A stretch of DNA of 64,000 nt from Vreelandella titanicae BH1 (GTDB lineage: Bacteria > Pseudomonadota > Gammaproteobacteria > Pseudomonadales > Halomonadaceae), in NCBI RefSeq assembly GCF_000336575.1, contig NZ_AOPO01000006.1:1-64000 (forward strand), read 5' to 3'. The position numbers and the translations under genes were made by a program. Shown in pieces: positions 9,619 through 19,803 of this stretch. The notes under the pieces are model-generated. The model saw only the letters and a program-made list of their open reading frames with translations. It was not told where the DNA came from and searched no databases. Positions within the stretch are counted from its first letter, which is position 1. Each line of letters starts with the position of its first letter.

Positions 9619-9798
9619 ATGACAATGGATTACTCTCGACGCGGGCTACTGCGAGCGGCAACGCTGGCAGGCATTGGCGCACTAATCCTCCCCGGCACCA
9701 CGCTTCTTCCTGTCGCACGAGCCGCCGCGCCCAAGCTTGACCCACCGCCCGCTGCGGTGACGGTTAATGGTTGGCTCCTGCGCAGCAGTGACTGCTGA
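9619..9798 (+). CDS. 59-residue Tat-signal protein, possible partner of the GMC oxidoreductase
   Basis: A short ORF begins MTMDYSRRGLLRAATLAGIG and ends SSDC. Seen: a twin-arginine motif (SRRGLLR, residues 6-12), a hydrophobic stretch (residues 13-33) and an A-x-A type cleavage site near residues 33-37, which would leave a mature peptide of only about 23 residues. Its TGA overlaps the ATG of the following GMC oxidoreductase (TGATG), and AAGGAAA lies upstream of its start, so it looks translated and coupled. Known: several bacterial GMC sugar dehydrogenases are exported by a small Tat-bearing gamma subunit acting as a hitchhiker carrier, but those are usually well over 100 residues. A similar role is inferred here. 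It could instead be the remnant of such a subunit. The second ATG (9625) is an alternative start. Confidence 0.7.
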   Translation: MTMDYSRRGLLRAATLAGIGALILPGTTLLPVARAAAPKLDPPPAAVTVNGWLLRSSDC

Positions 9799-11246
9799 TG
9801 TATATCGCTTTTGAGGACATTAGCGAACACAGCCATGCAGTGGATGTCTGCATTATCGGCGCGGGTGCGGCGGGCATTTCCATGGCCGTTACCCTGGCGG
9901 AGCGGGGCCACCGCGTACTGCTCTGCGAAGGTGGCGATGCGGACTACAGCGAACGCTCCCAAGAGTGCTACCGGGGCGAAGTTATCGGCGACCCGTATAT
10001 TCCCCTCTATGGTGCTCGCCTGCGCCACTTGGGCGGGTCAACCAACCACTGGGGCGGCATCTGCCGACCACTTGATCGCTATGACTTTACCGCCAAAAGC
10101 GCTGCCAGTGAGACGGCCTGGCCTATTGGCCGGGATGCGTTATCGCCCTACTACCGCGCCGCGGCCAGCGTGCTCGACTTGGCGCCTACGCCTGCTGATC
10201 AGCCGATCACGGATTCTGGGCTCAAGCGCATCTATTTCTCACTGGGCCACCCGACGCGTCTGAAGGAGAAATATGCCACCACGCTAAGCGAATCGAACAC
10301 GTTGGAGTGCTGCCTAACGGCCAACTTGGTGGCGCTGGAAAGCCAGAATGGCAAAGTCACCGGCGCTATCTTCAAAAACTACCAAGGCGATTACCGAAAG
10401 GTTCAGGCGCGCTACTTTGTGCTGGCCTGTGGCGGCATCGAAAACTCGCGCTTGCTGCTGTGGTGCAACCAACAGTTAAATGGCCAGCTTATACCTCAAG
10501 CCGACACCCTAGGGCATTACTGGATGGAGCACCCCCACGCCACGGTGGGTCAGGCGCTAATTTTTGAGCCAGCGGCACTGGGGCTGGACGAGGATTACAA
10601 CGTGTTCCTCTCCCCCACCGCTCAATCCATCAGCTCACGCCAAATACTGAATTGTGGGCTGCGCTTGCACCGCATGAACGCTGAAGCCACCCAGGAACTG
10701 ATTGACGAGCTCGCGGATCAGGCCCCCACGCTGGCGGGACGACTGCGTGTCTGGCAGGCCCAGGGACGGGTGATACACGGCGCGGTACTCAGAGCCGCCT
10801 GGGAGCAAGAGCCGCGCTTTGACAATCGCATAGAGTTAAGCGAAGAGCTGGATGATCTGGACGTACCCCGCAGCCGATTGGTGTGGCAGCAGTCCGAGCT
10901 GGATCGCCATACGATCCGCGAGAGCATGCTGCTATTAGGGGAGTATCTGCGCGACCACGAGGTGGGAAGGCTGCAAATGGCTGACTGGCTGGCCGATACG
11001 CCGGTACAACTGCCTACCGAGGGCGAGTTGGCTGGCCGTCACCATATGGGCGGCACGCGTATGAGCCTTAATGCCGAGGAAGGCATTGTTAACCCCGACT
11101 GCCGACTGTTTGCCCAGGATAACTTCTATGTGGCGGGTTCCAGCGTTTTTGCCAGCGCCGGGCACGCCAACCCGACGTTAACGCTAGTACAGCTGGCCCT
11201 GCGGCTTTGCGATCACCTGGAGAGCAGGCTAACCCAAACTGTCTAA
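9798..11246 (+). CDS. GMC family FAD-dependent oxidoreductase
   Basis: Flavoprotein that oxidises an alcohol, sugar or polyol; substrate unknown. Seen: an FAD-binding GAGAAG motif at residues 21-26, a conserved GGSTNHWGG segment near residue 78, and the C-terminal GMC block with HMGGTRMS near residue 415 and AGHANPTLT near residue 454, which holds the active-site His/Asn pair. It is 482 residues with no signal peptide of its own, while the upstream 59-residue ORF carries a Tat signal and overlaps by one base. This suggests co-export to the periplasm. No cytochrome c subunit is adjacent, so the electron acceptor is unclear. Its end overlaps apaG by 4 bp, convergently. Confidence 0.88.
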   Translation: MYIAFEDISEHSHAVDVCIIGAGAAGISMAVTLAERGHRVLLCEGGDADYSERSQECYRGEVIGDPYIPLYGARLRHLGGSTNHWGGICRPLDRYDFTAKSAASETAWPIGRDALSPYYRAAASVLDLAPTPADQPITDSGLKRIYFSLGHPTRLKEKYATTLSESNTLECCLTANLVALESQNGKVTGAIFKNYQGDYRKVQARYFVLACGGIENSRLLLWCNQQLNGQLIPQADTLGHYWMEHPHATVGQALIFEPAALGLDEDYNVFLSPTAQSISSRQILNCGLRLHRMNAEATQELIDELADQAPTLAGRLRVWQAQGRVIHGAVLRAAWEQEPRFDNRIELSEELDDLDVPRSRLVWQQSELDRHTIRESMLLLGEYLRDHEVGRLQMADWLADTPVQLPTEGELAGRHHMGGTRMSLNAEEGIVNPDCRLFAQDNFYVAGSSVFASAGHANPTLTLVQLALRLCDHLESRLTQTV

Positions 11247-11620
11247 TGGAGCTGAAGCGGTACGGCTAACCTAAAAGGAGTAATGGCTACCTCAAAAACA
11301 CGCTGAGTAGAGGTATCCAACAGCGTATAGGCACCCTCCATCACCCCCACCGGGGTTTGCAGAATGGCGCGACTGGTGTAACGAAAACTCTGGCCGGGGC
11401 CAATTAGCGGCTGTTGGCCGACGACGCCTTTGCCGCGGACTTCCTGGCAGTCGCCGCTGCCCTGGGTGATTTTCCAGTAGCGCGCCATCAGCTGAACGCT
11501 ATGGGGGCTCTGATTGTGGACAGTCACGGTGTAGCTAAACACATAGCGCGACTCTCCATCGTTAGACTCATCAGCGCGATAGCTAGGGACGACGCTCACT
11601 TTGATTGCTAGGCCACTCAC
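11243..11620 (-). CDS. apaG: ApaG family protein (Co2+/Mg2+ efflux-associated)
   Basis: Small single-domain beta-sandwich protein of the DUF525 family. The biochemical role is unsettled; in Salmonella it affects Co2+ resistance and Mg2+ efflux. The 125 residues include VFSYTVTVHNQSPHSVQL near residue 30 and the GPGQSFRYTS and GVMEGAYTL segments near residues 75-100, as in E. coli ApaG. It overlaps rsmA by 4 bp, as expected for the rsmA-apaG operon. In most relatives apaH would follow directly; here the next gene is on the opposite strand. Confidence 0.95.
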   Translation of the reverse strand: MSGLAIKVSVVPSYRADESNDGESRYVFSYTVTVHNQSPHSVQLMARYWKITQGSGDCQEVRGKGVVGQQPLIGPGQSFRYTSRAILQTPVGVMEGAYTLLDTSTQRVFEVAITPFRLAVPLQLH

Positions 11621-12444
11621 GTTTGGCTGCCCCGCTCACCGCTTGCCTGCTCATCGGCGGCGACACGGTTGGCAATCGCCACGTACTCCGCCACGGTCAA
11701 CGTTTGCGGACGGCGGATGGGGTCAATGCCCAGATCTTCCAGGGTGTCGGCACTCACCCGCCCTTTGAAGTTATTGCGCAGCGTTTTGCGCCGCTGACCA
11801 AAGGCGAGCTTCACCAGCTCAAACAGCATCGCTGGGTCATCCGCCGTATGGGGCAGCGTTTCATGGGGGGTTAAGCGCACAATGGCGGAGTCGACTTTGG
11901 GTCGTGGCACAAAGGCTTCCGGTGGCACGATAAACAGCTGTTCGACCTGGCAGTAGTACTGAGCCATAACCGACAGACGCCCCCAATCAGCACCGCCGGG
12001 TTCTGCGGCTAAGCGTTCAACCACCTCTTTTTGCAGCATAAAGTGCATATCTTGTATGGCACTTCCTGCAGCCAGCAGATGTATTATCAGTGGTGTGGAG
12101 ATGTTGTAGGGTAGGTTGCCTACCACGCGTAGCGCGGGCCCATCGCCTTTCAGCGCAGCAAAATCGAACTTCAGTGCGTCGCCTTCATGAATCACAAAAT
12201 CGGGATAGTTGAAAAACTGTACCCGCAAACCGGGAATCAGATCACGGTCGAGTTCGATCACCTCCAAGTGCCCCGCGGCTTCCAGCAACGGCTCGGTCAG
12301 CGCCCCCTGGCCTGGGCCAATTTCGACGAGGCGATCCGTCGAGCGCGGGCCAACGGCGCGAACGATCCGCGAGATAATGCCAAGGTCGCGTAAAAAATTC
12401 TGACCAAAGCGTTTACGAGCGCGGTGTTGGGGCACAGTAGACAT
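11617..12444 (-). CDS. rsmA: 16S rRNA dimethyladenosine transferase RsmA (KsgA)
   Basis: Dimethylates A1518 and A1519 of 16S rRNA, a late 30S assembly step. The start is placed at MSTVPQHRARKRFGQNFL because AAGGA lies 10 nt upstream; the open frame runs 18 codons further without family resemblance. Seen: the KRFGQNFL substrate loop, the SAM-binding VEIGPGQGALT near residue 45, and the catalytic NLPYNIS motif near residue 110. The 275-residue length is normal. It sits between pdxA and apaG in the conserved operon. Confidence 0.96.
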   Translation of the reverse strand: MSTVPQHRARKRFGQNFLRDLGIISRIVRAVGPRSTDRLVEIGPGQGALTEPLLEAAGHLEVIELDRDLIPGLRVQFFNYPDFVIHEGDALKFDFAALKGDGPALRVVGNLPYNISTPLIIHLLAAGSAIQDMHFMLQKEVVERLAAEPGGADWGRLSVMAQYYCQVEQLFIVPPEAFVPRPKVDSAIVRLTPHETLPHTADDPAMLFELVKLAFGQRRKTLRNNFKGRVSADTLEDLGIDPIRRPQTLTVAEYVAIANRVAADEQASGERGSQT

Positions 12445-12539
12445 CAAACGGTGTTCCTTGGGGTGCGGATTCAATCGGGAGTATGTAGTAGCCAGCACTG
12501 TTGCAACTGGTCGTTTGCACGAATCGGTGCCAGAGCAGG

Positions 12540-13616
12540 TTATATCTCAGCAGACAACCGCCTTGCAGCTAGACGGCGCGCAAGGGCGATAGCGACGTTT
12601 AGGCTGCCGGGATCTGCCACGCCTCTGCCTGCCAGATCCAGCGCGGTGCCATGGTCGACCGAAGTGCGTACCAATGGCAAGCCCAGAGTAATGTTAGCGG
12701 CTTGACCAAAGCCTGCGTATTTTAACACCGCTAAACCCTGGTCGTGGTACATAGCCAGCACCGCATCGACACCAGCCAAATGTCTGGGGGTAAACAGCGT
12801 GTCGGCGGGCAAGGGGCCAAGTATATCCATTCCCTCAGCGCGCAGTGCATCAAGGGCGGGAATAATAACATCCAGCTCCTCGCGCCCCAGGTGACCATCT
12901 TCACCGGCGTGGGGATTCAAGCCACATACCGCAATACGTGGCTGGGCAATCCCAAACTGGCGCTGTAAATCAGCCGCAAGCAGTCGGCTAATACGGGTTA
13001 CCCGCTCAAAGGTGATGGCGTCGGCAACATTGCGCAGCGGCAAATGGGTGGTCACCAGCGCCACACGCAGATCGCCGCCACCCTGCCAGCTTGGTGACGC
13101 AGCATGCAGCGCCGTATCGGTGGCGAGCATCATTACCACCTCATCGACGCCGCAGGCATCGCGCAACCACTCAGTGTGGCCGGTAAAGGCTGGGTGACCA
13201 CCTTCGATGATGACGCCTTTATGAAGTGGCGCCGTAACCATAGCGGCCGCCTGACCTTTTTGGCAGGCATCCACCGCCAGCGCCAAGGTAGCCAGCACAT
13301 AGTCAGCGTTGGCCGGATTGAGAACGCCCGGCGTGGCCGGTTGGTTCAGCGCAACCGGCCAGACCGGCAAACCATGGGGGCTACTTGGGTACTCGCCAGG
13401 CGAACACTCAATCACCGTGACACCTAGTCCCAGCGCTGCTGCACGCTGGCGCAGCATATCCGGGTCGCCAATCGCTACTGTACCCGCGGGGAGGATGCCC
13501 TGGGCCGCTAGCAACAGCATTAGCTCGGGGCCAATGCCCGCCGGCTCGCCGGTGGTCACTACTACCGGCAGCTCGCTATCGGAAGATAAAGTGCCCGCTA
13601 CCATTCCCACTACCAT
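12540..13616 (-). CDS. pdxA: 4-hydroxythreonine-4-phosphate dehydrogenase PdxA
   Basis: NAD-dependent oxidation of 4-phosphohydroxy-L-threonine in the DXP-dependent pyridoxal phosphate pathway. Seen: VVTTGEPAGIGPE near residue 18, metal ligands in HKGVI and NPHAGEDG, and MYHDQGLAVLKYAGFG near residue 285. The 358 residues are longer than the E. coli protein (329) by an N-terminal stretch; starts at MVVGMVAG or the MVAG four codons later are both possible. It overlaps surA by one base and precedes rsmA in the operon. Confidence 0.95.
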   Translation of the reverse strand: MVVGMVAGTLSSDSELPVVVTTGEPAGIGPELMLLLAAQGILPAGTVAIGDPDMLRQRAAALGLGVTVIECSPGEYPSSPHGLPVWPVALNQPATPGVLNPANADYVLATLALAVDACQKGQAAAMVTAPLHKGVIIEGGHPAFTGHTEWLRDACGVDEVVMMLATDTALHAASPSWQGGGDLRVALVTTHLPLRNVADAITFERVTRISRLLAADLQRQFGIAQPRIAVCGLNPHAGEDGHLGREELDVIIPALDALRAEGMDILGPLPADTLFTPRHLAGVDAVLAMYHDQGLAVLKYAGFGQAANITLGLPLVRTSVDHGTALDLAGRGVADPGSLNVAIALARRLAARRLSAEI

Positions 13617-14680
13617 TAGAGTCGAATATCAACAAAGGCCTGGGAGCGAATCTCTTGTTGCCATGTCTCTAACTCTTCGTTCGCGCGACGCTGGAAGATC
13701 GCCTGGCGCACCTGCTCACGCTGGCTCTCTTGGGTAACGTTTTGACGACGGCGCTCTTCCACCTCAATCACGTGGTAGCCAAACTGAGAGCGAACCGGCT
13801 GAGATATCTGGTTAACATCCAGGTCGCGCATCGCCTCTTCAAAGGCGGGTACGGTTTGCCCTGGGCGAACCCAGCCAAGCTCGCCGCCGTTGAGGGCAGT
13901 GCCACTGTCGTCGCTCATCTCACGCGCCACCGAAGCAAAATCCTCGCCTTGTGAAAGGCGCTGACGTACCTCTTCTGCTCGCGCGCGGGCCTGGTTTTCA
14001 TCGCGATTAGGGGTCAGTGCAATCAGCACGTGGCGGGCACGGGTCTCTTCAATAAAGTTCTGCTCGCCGGACTGGCCGGGCTGCTGGTTTAGAAAGCGCT
14101 CAACGTCGCGATCGCTGACCGATACGCGGTTGCTAATTTGGCGCTGCTGCACCTGACGCATCAGCATTTCGCGGCGAATATCTTCGCGCACGCTGGCCAG
14201 CGTCATACCATCAGCTTCCACGGCATCGGCAAACTGGTCAAGCGTCATGCCATTGGATTCGGCAATCGAGCGCACTTGCCCATTGAGCTCGGTATCATCG
14301 ACGCTCAAGTTGGCATCTTTCGCCATCTGCAGTTGAATCTCTTCCATTACCATGCGCTCAAGCACCTGACGCTCCAATTGGGAGCGCGGAGGGAGATTAC
14401 CACCCTGGGCCTGCGCCTGCTGCTCGATTTGCGTCATGCGATCATCTAACTCGCTGCGCATAATCACATCGTTATTGACCACGGCCACGACGCTGTCCAG
14501 CACTTGGCGCTGGGTGGACTGGAAGTTCTGCGCCTGAAGGGCTAGCGGGGCCAATGCAAGGCCTGCGCCTACACACAAAGCGAGCAGGCTACCAGCCGAT
14601 AGCTGTTTCATACGGCCTAGCAGGGGCTTTCTCATTTTCATAACAAACGTCTCTTTCATTAGCCATTCGATGGAAGTCAT
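13616..14680 (-). CDS. surA: Periplasmic chaperone SurA with a single parvulin domain
   Basis: Chaperone/peptidyl-prolyl isomerase for outer-membrane proteins, acting in the periplasm. Seen: a signal peptide in the first 50 residues, an N-terminal SurA domain (DSVVAVVNNDVIMRSEL), one parvulin domain from about residue 205 to 300 (RARHVLIAL to FGYHVIEVEERR) and a C-terminal helix. E. coli SurA is about 428 residues with two parvulin domains; this 354-residue protein has only one. The true start is uncertain: MTSIEW (directly after the lptD stop), MKETF or MKMRKPLL are all possible. The last is best placed as a signal peptide and has AAAGAGACG upstream. Confidence 0.93.
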   Translation of the reverse strand: MTSIEWLMKETFVMKMRKPLLGRMKQLSAGSLLALCVGAGLALAPLALQAQNFQSTQRQVLDSVVAVVNNDVIMRSELDDRMTQIEQQAQAQGGNLPPRSQLERQVLERMVMEEIQLQMAKDANLSVDDTELNGQVRSIAESNGMTLDQFADAVEADGMTLASVREDIRREMLMRQVQQRQISNRVSVSDRDVERFLNQQPGQSGEQNFIEETRARHVLIALTPNRDENQARARAEEVRQRLSQGEDFASVAREMSDDSGTALNGGELGWVRPGQTVPAFEEAMRDLDVNQISQPVRSQFGYHVIEVEERRRQNVTQESQREQVRQAIFQRRANEELETWQQEIRSQAFVDIRL

Positions 14681-17149
14681 TTACAGGGCAGTCGGACGAT
14701 AGCCAGGAATGGTCTGTTCAAAATAGCTATCCGCATCCTGGCCAACGCCGCCTAAGCCACGGAATACGAAGCGTAAAAATAGCCCGCGATCATTAAAGTC
14801 ATCATTAATGGGTGCGGTGTCATTGTCATCTACCCATTCGCGCCACACCAACTGCAGACCGTAACAGCAGTTGTTCCACTGCACGCCTGCCAATTGCTCC
14901 AGTGAGCGTTCATTGGTTTGATCGTGCAGGTAGCGGCCAATCAAATCAATGTTGGTGCTGGCTTTCCAGGCAAATGAGAGATCCCACTCTTCGCGGTTAT
15001 AGTCGCGAAAGCCGTTATCGCCCGGCAATACGCCTGGATCGAACCCTTCGATCTCCCAACGGTAGCCAAGGTTCACTACGTGCCCTTCGGGATGCCGGTA
15101 ACTAACATCAACACTTGATCGTTCGGTGCGTTCCCGGTGGTCATCGTAGAGCCATTCTGCTCCGCTGCTCCAGCGATCATTAATCTGCCAGTCAAGGCGG
15201 GTAACCAGCGGCGAACGATCTCGGGTGGCCTGATAGCGGCTTTCCGGATTGACGCTTGGGTTGTCTTCCGGCCGATCCGGCAGCGTATCGGCATCGCCCT
15301 CGCTATCGATACGGCGGTCATCAAAGTAAACGCTCTGACCTACCCCAAACGAGAGCCGGTCACGACCGGAGGCATCTTCCAATAAGCGTGACTGCACGCC
15401 GTAAGAGAGCCGGTTGAGATCGCCAACGCGGTCAGTACCGGAAAAGCGCTGCGCTGACCAAAGCTGATCCCAGGAGAAAGCGCGTTCGCGGCTGTCAAAG
15501 TCGGGCAGTTCGCTCTGATCGGTGCGCGGCACATAGGCGTAGTTCAAACGCGGCTCTAGGGTTTGGCGGTAGTCCCGCCCACCCAGTGCAAGCTCACGTT
15601 CAAAGACGAGCCCACTGTCGATGGAGGTCAGCACAACACTGCGGCTGGGTGAGTCGCTACGCTGTGTATCGCGCTCGCCGTAATCCAGCTCGTAAGCAGT
15701 GTTCCATAGCTCGGTACGCGGCTCCAGGTAGCCCCAAGGGCGCTCGAAACGCCAGCCAACCGCAGGCATTAGGTGCAAACGGCTACCGGTGGCCGCTTCG
15801 CGCTCCGGCACGCGGCGCTCATCCACGTCGCGCCAAAAATAGGTCGCGTTTGATCGCCACTGGGTATATAGCCCGTTGTCGAACTGCCAGTTGGCATTCG
15901 CGCTCAGGCTCGGCAGTTGATAAAAAGGTTTATCGCTATCGCTAAGCGGGTCTTCCAAGCGCTGGAAACCCTGGGCGCGGGCATCCAACTGCCAGCGCTG
16001 GCCGCGGTAATCGACCTGGGCCAAACGCTCCATACTGGCGCGCTCGCTCTCGCCAAACTCACCGCCGAAGTCATCGAAATAGCGACCGTCGCTGGCAGCC
16101 CCGTAGCGCAGCCGATAATTACTGCGCTCATTTACCCGCCCCGCATGGCGGGCATCCACATACCAGCGATCATCACCCTCAAAGCGATTTTCTCCGCCGC
16201 CAGAGCCACCGTTATCACTGTTTAAATAGCCGCCTTCAACGATGCCCGAGCTCTCCTCAAACAGGTAGCGGTATTCACCGTTCATCAACAGCCCGCGGTC
16301 ACTCATCCAGCGCGGCGTGATCGTCGCATCGTGGTTTGCGGCAATATTCCAATAAAACGGCTGGGCGTAGTCAAAACCGTCCGTTGAAAAGCCAATCGAC
16401 GGAGACAGCAAGCCTGTATGGCGGCGATCGTCGATGGGAAAGCGCAGCCATGGCCAGTAAAATACCGGCACATCTTTCACTTCCAGGCGCGCATGACGCG
16501 CTGTGCCAAAGCCTTCGGCTTGGTTCAAACGAATATCGCTGCTGACCAGTTGCCAGCTATTGGCGCCTGGATCACAGGTGGTGAAGCTTGCGTCTTGCAG
16601 GCGGTACTCGCCCTCCCCAGTCTGCTCTAGCTGACTAGCCTGACCGCGCAGATGCTGCTCGTAGAGCACATAGTGGCTGTCACCCAGGGTGGCCCGATCT
16701 TCGTTTAGCCGGAGCATCGCCTGTTCGCCACGCACCAAAGCGCGCCCATCGCGGATGGCGATATTACCTTCTGCGTCGACCTGCTGACGGTCAGCGGGTA
16801 AAAAGATACGCTCCGCTTCCACTTCTTCATTGCCGCGGCGCAGTACCACATCGCCGCGTAGCAATGCTTCGCCATCGGCAGCGTAATCGACTTCCCGGGC
16901 CTCCAACGAGACGGTTTCCGGGTTATCTTCCGCTGGCAAGCGGTAGCTGGGCATTACATAGCGGCCCCGGCACAGTTGGTTAGCCGCTTCCTCTTCCCCC
17001 CAGGGTTGCCAATCCAACGCTTCAGCGGACATGGTTTGACCCTGAGCCACCGCTGTAAACGAGGCGCCAGCAAGCAAACTGCCCATCAGCGTATGCGCAA
17101 CCGGCAACGTGCGCGAAAATCGCTTGCCCATGTTCGTTATCCTTGGCAT
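14681..17149 (-). CDS. lptD: LPS-assembly protein LptD
   Basis: Outer-membrane beta-barrel that, with LptE, inserts lipopolysaccharide into the outer leaflet. The 822 residues include a signal peptide (cleavage around AVAQ), an OstA/LptA-like periplasmic domain (about residues 70-210) and a large barrel rich in alternating aromatic residues. Four cysteines (near 59, 192 and an adjacent pair near 760) match the two-plus-two pattern that forms interdomain disulfides in E. coli LptD. It is the first gene of lptD-surA-pdxA-rsmA-apaG and is divergent from amgK, with a gap of about 50 bp. Starts at MPRITN or MGKRFSR are both possible. Confidence 0.96.
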   Translation of the reverse strand: MPRITNMGKRFSRTLPVAHTLMGSLLAGASFTAVAQGQTMSAEALDWQPWGEEEAANQLCRGRYVMPSYRLPAEDNPETVSLEAREVDYAADGEALLRGDVVLRRGNEEVEAERIFLPADRQQVDAEGNIAIRDGRALVRGEQAMLRLNEDRATLGDSHYVLYEQHLRGQASQLEQTGEGEYRLQDASFTTCDPGANSWQLVSSDIRLNQAEGFGTARHARLEVKDVPVFYWPWLRFPIDDRRHTGLLSPSIGFSTDGFDYAQPFYWNIAANHDATITPRWMSDRGLLMNGEYRYLFEESSGIVEGGYLNSDNGGSGGGENRFEGDDRWYVDARHAGRVNERSNYRLRYGAASDGRYFDDFGGEFGESERASMERLAQVDYRGQRWQLDARAQGFQRLEDPLSDSDKPFYQLPSLSANANWQFDNGLYTQWRSNATYFWRDVDERRVPEREAATGSRLHLMPAVGWRFERPWGYLEPRTELWNTAYELDYGERDTQRSDSPSRSVVLTSIDSGLVFERELALGGRDYRQTLEPRLNYAYVPRTDQSELPDFDSRERAFSWDQLWSAQRFSGTDRVGDLNRLSYGVQSRLLEDASGRDRLSFGVGQSVYFDDRRIDSEGDADTLPDRPEDNPSVNPESRYQATRDRSPLVTRLDWQINDRWSSGAEWLYDDHRERTERSSVDVSYRHPEGHVVNLGYRWEIEGFDPGVLPGDNGFRDYNREEWDLSFAWKASTNIDLIGRYLHDQTNERSLEQLAGVQWNNCCYGLQLVWREWVDDNDTAPINDDFNDRGLFLRFVFRGLGGVGQDADSYFEQTIPGYRPTAL

Positions 17150-17201
17150 CCAGAATCGGTATTATACAGCCCGCATGATGCCCGACCAGCAAGGAGCTTG
17201 C

Positions 17202-18877
<1,676 letters not shown>

Positions 18878-18880
18878 CCT

Positions 18881-19303
18881 ATGCATCCGCACCACTTACG
18901 TGAGGCAATCGCCAACACTCCACGGGTAGCGGTCTACGGCACGCTCAAGCAAGGTTTCAACAATGCCCACTGGCTAAACGGAGCCACTCTGCTCGGGAGC
19001 GACGTTACTAAAGCGCTCACGCTTTACGATATTGGCCCCTACCCCGGTGCCAAATGGCAGCGGTCAAAAGGGGTGACGATTGAAGTCTATCAGATCAGTA
19101 TTGACCATCTGGCCCAGCTAGACTGGTTAGAGGATTACCGCATCGATGCGCCGTCAGAGGGTGAGTATGACCGCCAGCAGATAACCACCTGTTTTGGTCT
19201 CGCCTGGGTGTATCTTTACAATCCGAGTGTGACAGGTAAAACAGCTATTTATGAAAGTGGCTGGCGCATGCCGAACATTAGCAATGTTCAACAGCGGCGC
19301 TGA
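18881..19303 (+). CDS. Gamma-glutamylcyclotransferase family protein (YtfP-like)
   Basis: Small protein of the AIG2/GGCT fold. Seen: the substrate-loop motif VAVYGTLKQGFNNAHWL near residue 16 and a conserved LDWLEDYR segment near residue 80, where the acidic residue is expected to act in cyclisation of gamma-glutamyl substrates. The 140-residue length fits. It starts 3 bp after murU, so it is likely co-transcribed, although no pathway link is evident. Substrate unknown. Confidence 0.85.
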   Translation: MHPHHLREAIANTPRVAVYGTLKQGFNNAHWLNGATLLGSDVTKALTLYDIGPYPGAKWQRSKGVTIEVYQISIDHLAQLDWLEDYRIDAPSEGEYDRQQITTCFGLAWVYLYNPSVTGKTAIYESGWRMPNISNVQQRR

Positions 19304-19374
19304 GAAGAGGCGCGCAGGCCAAGAAATGTTATGCTGCGCGACTTACCTTTCGTCGCCTAGATGAGGAGAGCAAC

Positions 19375-19803
19375 GTGAAAGCACGGGTAAAATGGACAGA
19401 AGGCCGCCAATTCGTGGCGGAATCCGGTAGCGGGCACAGCGTTGTGATCGACGGCCCGCCCGACCACGGTGGTCGCAACACAGGGCCTCGCCCAATGGAA
19501 ATGCTGCTAATGGGCATGGGCAGCTGCACCGCTTTTGATATCTTGAATATTCTTGATAAAGCGCGTGCCAATGTGACCGACTGCGTTGCTGAGCTAGACG
19601 CCGAACGCGCCGATGAAGTGCCCGCCGTTTTTACCAAGATCCACGTCCATTTCGTGGTGACCGGTCGCGCGCTGAAAGAGAAGCAGGTGGCCCGCGCGGT
19701 TGAGCTCTCCGCTGAAAAATACTGCAGTGCCTCGATCATGCTCGTTAACGGCGGCGTTGAGATCACCCATTCCTTTGAGATTATGGAGGAGGCTCGGACG
19801 TGA
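19375..19803 (+). CDS. OsmC family protein
   Basis: OsmC/Ohr-fold protein, probably a thiol-dependent peroxidase of the YhfA subgroup. Seen: the first conserved cysteine in [12 protein letters not shown] near residue 46, the second in [11 protein letters not shown] near residue 122, and a C-terminal [10 protein letters not shown]. The 142-residue length fits the family. AGGAGAG lies just before the ATG. Its stop overlaps the GTG start of speD (GTGA), so the two are translationally coupled; the same pairing of a yhfA-type gene with speD is known in other gammaproteobacteria. Confidence 0.88.
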   Translation: MKARVKWTEGRQFVAESGSGHSVVIDGPPDHGGRNTGPRPMEMLLMGMGSCTAFDILNILDKARANVTDCVAELDAERADEVPAVFTKIHVHFVVTGRALKEKQVARAVELSAEKYCSASIMLVNGGVEITHSFEIMEEART

